A stretch of DNA of 64,000 nt, taken from NCBI RefSeq assembly GCF_025698545.1, contig NC_068571.1, positions 47,277,733 to 47,341,732 of the forward strand. Direction: 5' to 3'. The position numbers and the translations under genes are program-made. Below, piece by piece: positions 57,459-64,000 of this stretch (position 1 is its first letter; each line of letters starts with the position of its first letter). This DNA is from Gossypium raimondii (taxonomy: Eukaryota; Streptophyta; Magnoliopsida; Malvales; Malvaceae). Under the pieces are notes generated by a model. The model saw nothing but the letters and a program-made list of their open reading frames with translations, made no database searches and was not told the DNA's origin.

Positions 57459-59442
57459 TATTTGGTTTTAACATATCATGCTTATATGAAACATTAATTA
57501 AGGTTTTTGTAGCTACACACATACTCTTATCAAGGCTGTCCATTTGAGTGACAGTCACTAATTTATTTATTTCTTGGTCTATAGAATTTGAAATTAAAAT
57601 CCGCTTGTTGTGTTTGAAACTAAATTCAATGAGATTTATACCATAAAATTTCATAATTTCTACTTAATTCAATTAATACAGCTTTTTTCTTTAAATCTTT
57701 CCTGTTTCTCTTGCTAGGCGACTCTATCCCTTATTTACTAAAAATTAAATATCTTTCAGTACAAGTCTCATATTATGTTTCCGTTTGTTTTCCTTGAAAA
57801 TATATTCATTAATATTTTATTCATATACTAAATATTTTTTACAATTTATAATGATTTTCAAAATTATAACAAGGAACTGAAATCATTCTGTATTGTCTCA
57901 CAAAATTTATTATATCTATTAATCTACAATTTCATTGCTTACAAATTTTCTTCTGTGAAAAACTAGATTTGGTAATATTTAATTTAATATTTTATTCAAC
58001 CTATACCTCGATTTCTAAAATTTTGGTGAATTTTCAAAGTTGAACCTTTGTTGCTATCCATAATTGTTTTAATGCTAATTTTTACTTTCATGGTTTTTGT
58101 ATTAACTTTCATTTAGACATACATAATCATTATACTTTTAATTATTGTCCAATTTAATCCTTAAAAGTCACTTATCATCAACATATAGTTTTATCATAAC
58201 TTCTCTTATTTCAATTATAAATTTCACAAGTTTACAATTTAATCCCTAAGATCATGAAAATTCATTATTTACTATAAGTTCACTTTAACATCACTTTGTA
58301 AATAATTCACTAACACTCAACATTTCATTTAAACTTCAGTAACACAGTACTTTATTTCACACATAAATTTTTGCACACTTTACAATTTAATCCCTATTAT
58401 AAAAATTTAATGTAACTTGAAATTTTCCCACACATTCACTTTTTATGTCATCACAATTTCATCACACTTCATTTGTATTCTCTTTTCAACATTCAGTTTC
58501 ACATAACCTATTTTGTTTACTTTACAATTTAGTCCATTTTTCTACTACTTCAATATACCAATTTAATTTTCATACACAATATTTGCACATTCACAATTAA
58601 TTCAACTATTTTAGCATACTCTATACTTGATTAAAATTAAATAAAGTAAAATTCTTGAAATACTTACCTTATCTCTTTAATTTCCTTGCTTTTTCCAAGA
58701 TGATATTCTAACTCTCTAATGTCTCTACTTCACTTCTCCTTTTGGGTGGCTATGGAAATTTTCAAGGAATTTGAGAGAAAAAGTGAGACTTCATGGTAAA
58801 TGACCAAATTGTAAAGAAATGAAAACCCCTCTTCATCTATTTATAACCAACGCAACATGCATGGAAGATGAGGGGATTTTCTACACTTTTCTTCAAAAAT
58901 ATCTCATTTAATTATTTAATTAAAATATTAAAATATCTTACAAAATAATAAAATAATCAACCAATCACAATTGAACACCTTTCATCCTTAATAATTATAC
59001 CATATAAATATCTAATTTGAGTAATAACCATTTTACCCTTTACATTTCTTCAAAATTTAATTCTTGAGTCACTAATCACTTTTGATAAAATTGCAATTTA
59101 GTCCCTCGTATTTCTTTCACTTATTCAATTTGGTCCCTACATCGCAATTTCATATATTAAAAATTGGGCTATTTACTTTTGATCCTTTAACTTTTCTCAA
59201 TATTTACACTTTAACCCCTTAAATTTTGAATAACTATACTCGTGTCTCAAAACTTTTGACATTATTACAATCTAATCCTTTCCTTAGATCAACATTCTTC
59301 TTAATTCGAAATTTTCTTTGGCATCACTTACCCCTTTTCTTTTATCATCTTTATATCTTCTTTTCATTTTACCAGTAAATCAATTATACACTATTTCAAT
59401 TTAATACCACTTTTATAATATATCGATTTTAAGGGTGTTACA
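56605..59442. mobile_element. Solo LTR (Ty3/gypsy-type by inference), copy 2
   Basis: A 2838-bp segment beginning TGTCACACCCCTATC and ending GGGTGTTACA, flanked by perfect CCTAG duplications (56600-56604 and 59443-59447). It shares ggatgctacatttgttgccg near the left end with copy 1. A gtcgtcgcaac/cgtcacaacg word cluster lies at about 56870-56955 and a (TA)n run at 57425-57455. No coding domain inside. Confidence 0.82.
57425..57455. repeat. (TA)n microsatellite inside solo LTR copy 2
   Basis: About 15 TA dinucleotides without interruption. Confidence 0.9.
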
Positions 59443-59728
59443 CCTAGTATTGATATGTAGCCTCTAAATTGTTTTAAAAACATTTTAACACTTTAAAAAC
59501 TTGTAAATGACTCAAAAATATTTGGTACATTATAAAATATATATAGAACATGTTTTATAATTATATAAAGTAAATATGAATAAACAAACAAATTACCTTT
59601 TCTTTTTTAGTTTCCCAAGGTATCTATTGGAGCAAGCTCAGTAACTAATCTTTCGCATTCGGTAGGCCCATTAAAGGGGTAGATGCTAGCCACAAGTTTT
59701 AAACAAATTACCTTTTCATATGCTTAAA

Positions 59729-62700
59729 TGTTACACCCCTCGCTTGTCCCCGATGTTGGGATCAAATTACAGAATGCTACTGTACAAAATAAAACAATTA
59801 CAAATAATTAATAGTCAAATTATATTAACTTCAATCATATCAAGCATTCAACACTATTTAAACCTTTTTACGTGTCTCAAATGAGCTTACGTGAGCTCTA
59901 AGATAGACTCGGGAATAAACAAGGATCAAAATACAACATTTTCAAAAGATAATGACACTTTTACAAAACAGGGGTCATACGACCATGTACCCAAGTTGTG
60001 TAACAAGCTGTAAGTGTGTAAAACTGGAGTCACACGGCCGTGTGTCTAGGATGTGTAACTCATTGTGGCCATGTGGGTCAACTTGTAAAAAATCATCAAA
60101 TGCCACACGATCGTGTGGTTGGGTTGTGTAACTAACTGAGACCGTGTGAAAAACTAAATAACCAAATCTACAATACTCATACAGGTGTGTAACCAGCCCA
60201 TGTGACAATCGGGAGTTGTGTGATTCTAATGCTTCATATTTACCAATGGACACACGATCGTGTCACTAGTCCGTGTGTGACACATGGTCGTGTGGTACAA
60301 AAATAGGTCACTTGAAGTTTGTTTTCAAAACTAACCATAATTAGCAATCCCAAATAAACATTTAACCACATATGACCTATTCAAAAGACTTCAAAACCAC
60401 GCTAACACATCCTTCTCTAAACATTAAACTAATATGCCCTCCAAGGCACCACAACTTACTCAATTCAAAATGGTTAAATCAACACTTACCAAAACTTAAT
60501 TATAACTAACTATATGCCATCAAACACCAATTCCAAACACATACAAGTAGCCACATTTCTAAAACCAAACAACATGCCAAGTTTGACATAAATGCTACAA
60601 CAATGTCATACCTAACCATCATACCATTTCTACATCACAAATCATTTTCAAAATGCACTTAGAAGCAACATAGAATCCACATTCAAAGTTGCCATTCATT
60701 TAAACAATTAAGGCATACCAAAATAACTACATACACATTCATAACCATTACAACCATATTAGTACCAAAAGTCATATAAAGACTAAAGTGACAAGTCTTA
60801 AAACTAACATATCCACAACTACACCTATGTAAAAGACATATAGCCATTCATGTTGGACCTATACAACCACCAAAGTACATGCCACATCTAACCGAGCCAA
60901 AATGACCAAAACTCTACCGAATTGAATAGTGGATAGTGTGAGCTCTGACGTGATCCACTCAATGTGTTCGACAACCAACGATCCACAAAAAAAGAAAAGA
61001 AGAACAATTGTAAGGATTTTTGGATGCTTAGTAAGTTCGTACAGAAATCGATTTAACTTACCTTGACGTTAAATATTATAAGTAAATGAAATCACATAAC
61101 ATAAGCTGGGGTGAAGTCAAAATTTTTTTTAAGGGGGGCTAAAATTAAATTGTAATTTTTACAATAGTAAAAATGCAATTTCATCATTTTAATAGCCTAT
61201 ATCTTTATAATTTTCAAAGGATTAAATCACATTTTTATCATTTTTAGGAGGCAAAGTGCAATTTTACCTTTACTAAATTAAATTTTAAAAAAATTTATAA
61301 AACCTTAGCATTTCATACATATAACCATTGGTTTCACCTTTGATCTTGCCATTCGATTCAATTTCATTTAGTTACTGTTTTCACTCGAAGAACTATAGTA
61401 AAGTAGCCTCGAATACACGAGACTTAAATTGCTCACACGAGCTGTGAAATATATTGCTCACATGAGTTGTGAATTAGAACTTTGAACTTTACATGATGCT
61501 GCTCGCACGAGCTGGCAGAATCCGCAACACATGCAGGATCTCAACCATTGGTACTGGTACTTGTTACCCTTTAGACCCTAATGGCATGTCATTCGTATCT
61601 TAATCGTTTACTAAGTTCACACAGGCCTTAAATCAATCCTCGTATCGTTTTCATCATTATAAAAATCCATATTCATTCCATATCATCTAATTATTCACTC
61701 TAGGCACATATACTGCACTTTGCAATTTAGTCCCTTCAATACGAACAATTGTCATTTTAAAACAACTTAACTCACAAGTAATAATTAACACAATAATAAC
61801 ATGTATTAACAAGGTAAATCACATAAAAACTTATTTAAACAAAAAAGCAACAAGTACGACTTCAGGGACTACTGCGCAATTTTTCCTTTTCCACATTTAT
61901 CTTCCGGTTGATTTAATTCTTGATCTATATAACAATTCATTTCAAAATTTTAGTTCCAATTATCTTAAAATATCTATTTCTATGCATATGAAAACTTAAT
62001 TTCATCTTTCACAACTTCTCTAAAGTTTCACATTTTATTCAATTTAGTCCCTAAAACCGAAACTATCGTATCTTTCACATTTAAGCTTTGTTTTTCAATC
62101 TATTTTGCTATTTCATCCATTTATAACTCTCTAGAATTCATAATTATAGAAATTCCATGACAATTTCTAAATAATTACATTTTAGTCCCTAAACTCAAAA
62201 CTAATCAATTTTAATTTACAAATTAGTCCTTTTCATATCTAAGCTTCAAATCTAACAATTTAGTATTGAAAGCTTTAAGATTCATCAATGGAAAGTTTTA
62301 AAATCTTAAAAATTTTGAGCAATAAAGTGTGAGTTAGCTAAATCGAGTTATCACGATCTTAAAAATATAAAAATTATAAGAAATAGGTTGAAAATCACTT
62401 ACCAATTTGAAGAACAAACCTTGAAAACTCAAACCCTAACTTTCCTTAGCTATGGACGGTCAAAGAGGAGAGGAAAAGATGAAAATATGATGACAATGTC
62501 ATCTTTTCTTTTTATTTTAACTTATATACCATAATTAACACTAATTAATTAAAGATTAAACTAATTAAGCTTTGTTTAATTATCAATAATCATAGCTATC
62601 TATATAAAATAATAGGTCTAATGAGGAAAAGATGAAAATATGATGACAATGTCATCTTTTCTTTTATTTTAACTTATATACCATAATTAACACTAATTAA

Positions 62701-62996
62701 TTAAAGATTAAACTAATTAAGCTTTGTTTAATTATCAATAATCATAGTTATCTATATAAAATAATAGGTCTAATATTTTATTTGGTCCTTTAACTGAATA
62801 AAATTCCATAGTAATTAACTTTTACGATTTAGTCCTTGTACCTTAATTACTAACCGTTCATTGAAACTATCGGATAAAAATCAATATAATATTATACTAG
62901 ACTCGTAAATATTATAAATAATATTTACTGACTTGATTATTAGAATACGAAGTTCCAAAACCACTGTTTTCAATACCATTGAAAATAGATTGTTAC
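59729..62996. mobile_element. Solo LTR (Ty3/gypsy-type by inference), copy 3
   Basis: A 3268-bp segment beginning TGTTACACCCCTCGCTTG and ending AGATTGTTACA. The flanking pentamers TTAAA (59724-59728) and TTGAA (62997-63001) match at 4 of 5, so the duplication has decayed or is doubtful. Its left part holds a cluster of cacacggccgtgtg palindromes (59970-60295). It is longer than copies 1 and 2 partly because of a 153-bp tandem duplication at 62470. No gag-pol sequence. Confidence 0.68.
62470..62774. repeat. Recent 153-bp tandem duplication
   Basis: The stretch starting gaggaaaagatgaaaatatg (62470) is repeated immediately from 62623 with about two differences (one T missing from ttttcttttta, and catagctatc against catagttatc). 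Near identity implies a recent event. Confidence 0.9.
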
Positions 62997-63207
62997 ATTG
63001 AAGATTAATTTGTGATTGCAACCATGTAATATTATCCTTCTAATAAATTGTATAGTCACAATTACCAGTCCAACTGCTAAAGTATTAAATATTAGTAAAA
63101 ATATAAATAATTTATACTCTAATACGTTTTATAATGTATGCTTATAATTTTACCTTTTAATAAGAGAAAATTGTGTTCAACAACATGCTTATAATAGTAA
63201 AATCATA

Positions 63208-63542
63208 GGATAAATTACGGTAGAGGTCATTCAACTATGGGTTTTTTTTTTTTGTCAGTCAACCATGAAAAGTTATAAAATGGTCACTCAACTATTAATA
63301 AATTTCTTTTTTGGTCATCCAACTATGAAAAGTTACAAAATAGTCACCCAACTATTCAATTTTGTCTTGTTTGGTCACTAGCTGGCTAACGTAAAAATGA
63401 AAACACCCAAAAATCCAAGATAGTAAGGTGGCCAAAAAAGAAAATTATTAATAGTTGAGTGATCATTTTATAACTTTTCATAGTTAGGTGACCAAAAAAA
63501 GGAAAAAAATCATAGTTGGGTGACTACTAATGTAGTTTACCC
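63208..63542. mobile_element. Foldback MITE (GGGTAAACTAC-type termini)
   Basis: Begins GGATAAATTACGGTAGAGG and ends tactaatgtagtttaccc; the halves are inverse (tcattcaactatgg facing catagttgggtgac). The flanking nonamers aaaatcata and aaacttata match at 7 of 9, suggesting a decayed Mutator-like duplication. Same family as 6026-6288 and 23310-23590. Confidence 0.68.
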
Positions 63543-64000
63543 AAACTTATAAGGCAACCATTTATCTCCATGTTCTCCTATTTGCACGCTATACATACAC
63601 TCTACATAAGCATGCCAAAACAACATACCCCTAATTGTATCTTGTGATCATTCAGAAATCAACTAACAACAAGGCATACATTACATGAATTTTTATTGTT
63701 GAACATTTTTGGCATCAACACACCTCTGATCATTTAGAGGATGTAAGATCTAGCATTTTTGAAGAATTTAAATAGGAGATACATCTTATAGGAGCTCTTT
63801 AAATGCCTCATCAACCATTTAACCCGTAAACCCATGTAATCAACCTTAGTGTTAGTAAACATATTGAACACATTAACGAGAAATATTCAAAAATTGAATG
63901 TAGAAGTTCTTGTTATTGGTAGATTATTGATTGAAAGCATGTCAATAACATTACATATTTTATCGTTATCATATGTTCACCTCGTGAGAGATGAAAAGTA
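63543..64000. other. Spacer at the right edge, nothing recognised
   Basis: No open frame of note, RNA gene or repeat boundary. Confidence 0.5.

Noticed and set aside
57331..57654. 107-codon minus-strand ORF
   Set aside because: It is made of a (TA)n run translated as Tyr-Ile repeats inside a solo LTR.
59975..60253. 92-codon minus-strand ORF
   Set aside because: It arises from the cacggccgtg palindromic words of the solo LTR; no protein similarity.

Overview
This is a strongly AT-rich plant nuclear window, almost certainly from a eudicot. It holds four complete intron-containing genes, all on the + strand, separated by long stretches of decayed transposable elements. The repeat content (long solo LTRs starting TGTNACACCCC, with cacggccgtg-type palindromes inside) and the protein sequences suggest Malvaceae, probably cotton (Gossypium). 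The species call is from memory of such repeats and was not tested.

Region by region: 1-4.7 kb is the 3' part of a degenerate CACTA (En/Spm) element that enters from the left edge. 4.8-10.5 kb has no gene but several foldback MITEs. 11.6-16.2 kb is a seven-exon STICHEL-like gene (DnaX-type AAA+ ATPase). 17.3-20.2 kb is a cluster of foldback elements, two with Mutator-like 9-bp target duplications and one with a possible captured gene fragment. 20.3-22.9 kb is a two-exon P-class pentatricopeptide-repeat gene (EMB1006-like). 23-31 kb holds a MITE, a Helitron helicase relic and a solo LTR inserted into an older MITE. 31-35.6 kb is a gene with four MA3 domains (MRF/ECIP1 family) and a 5'UTR intron full of tandem repeats. 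36.9-39.2 kb is a LINE relic on the minus strand. 40.1-40.7 kb is a piece of chloroplast ndhF inserted into the nucleus. 42.9-46 kb is more foldback sequence. 46.5-55.5 kb is a seven-exon REF6-type H3K27me3 demethylase gene. 56.6-63 kb contains two more solo LTRs of the family seen at 27.5 kb, and a MITE follows at 63.2 kb.

The genes do not form an operon or pathway. From memory, the STICHEL-like and MA3 genes match Arabidopsis neighbours At4g24790 and At4g24800, so this may be an ancient gene pair now spread about 16 kb apart by transposons and a PPR gene. The most unusual structure is REF6 intron 1. It is built largely from eight units of about 265 bp, the first of which spans the exon 1 / intron 1 junction, so the last bases of exon 1 and its splice donor recur down the intron. 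Half of the units also contain an exact CTCTGTTT, which fits the DNA motif that REF6 zinc fingers are known to read. The REF6 protein also carries a clear 31-residue tandem repeat between its catalytic half and its zinc fingers.
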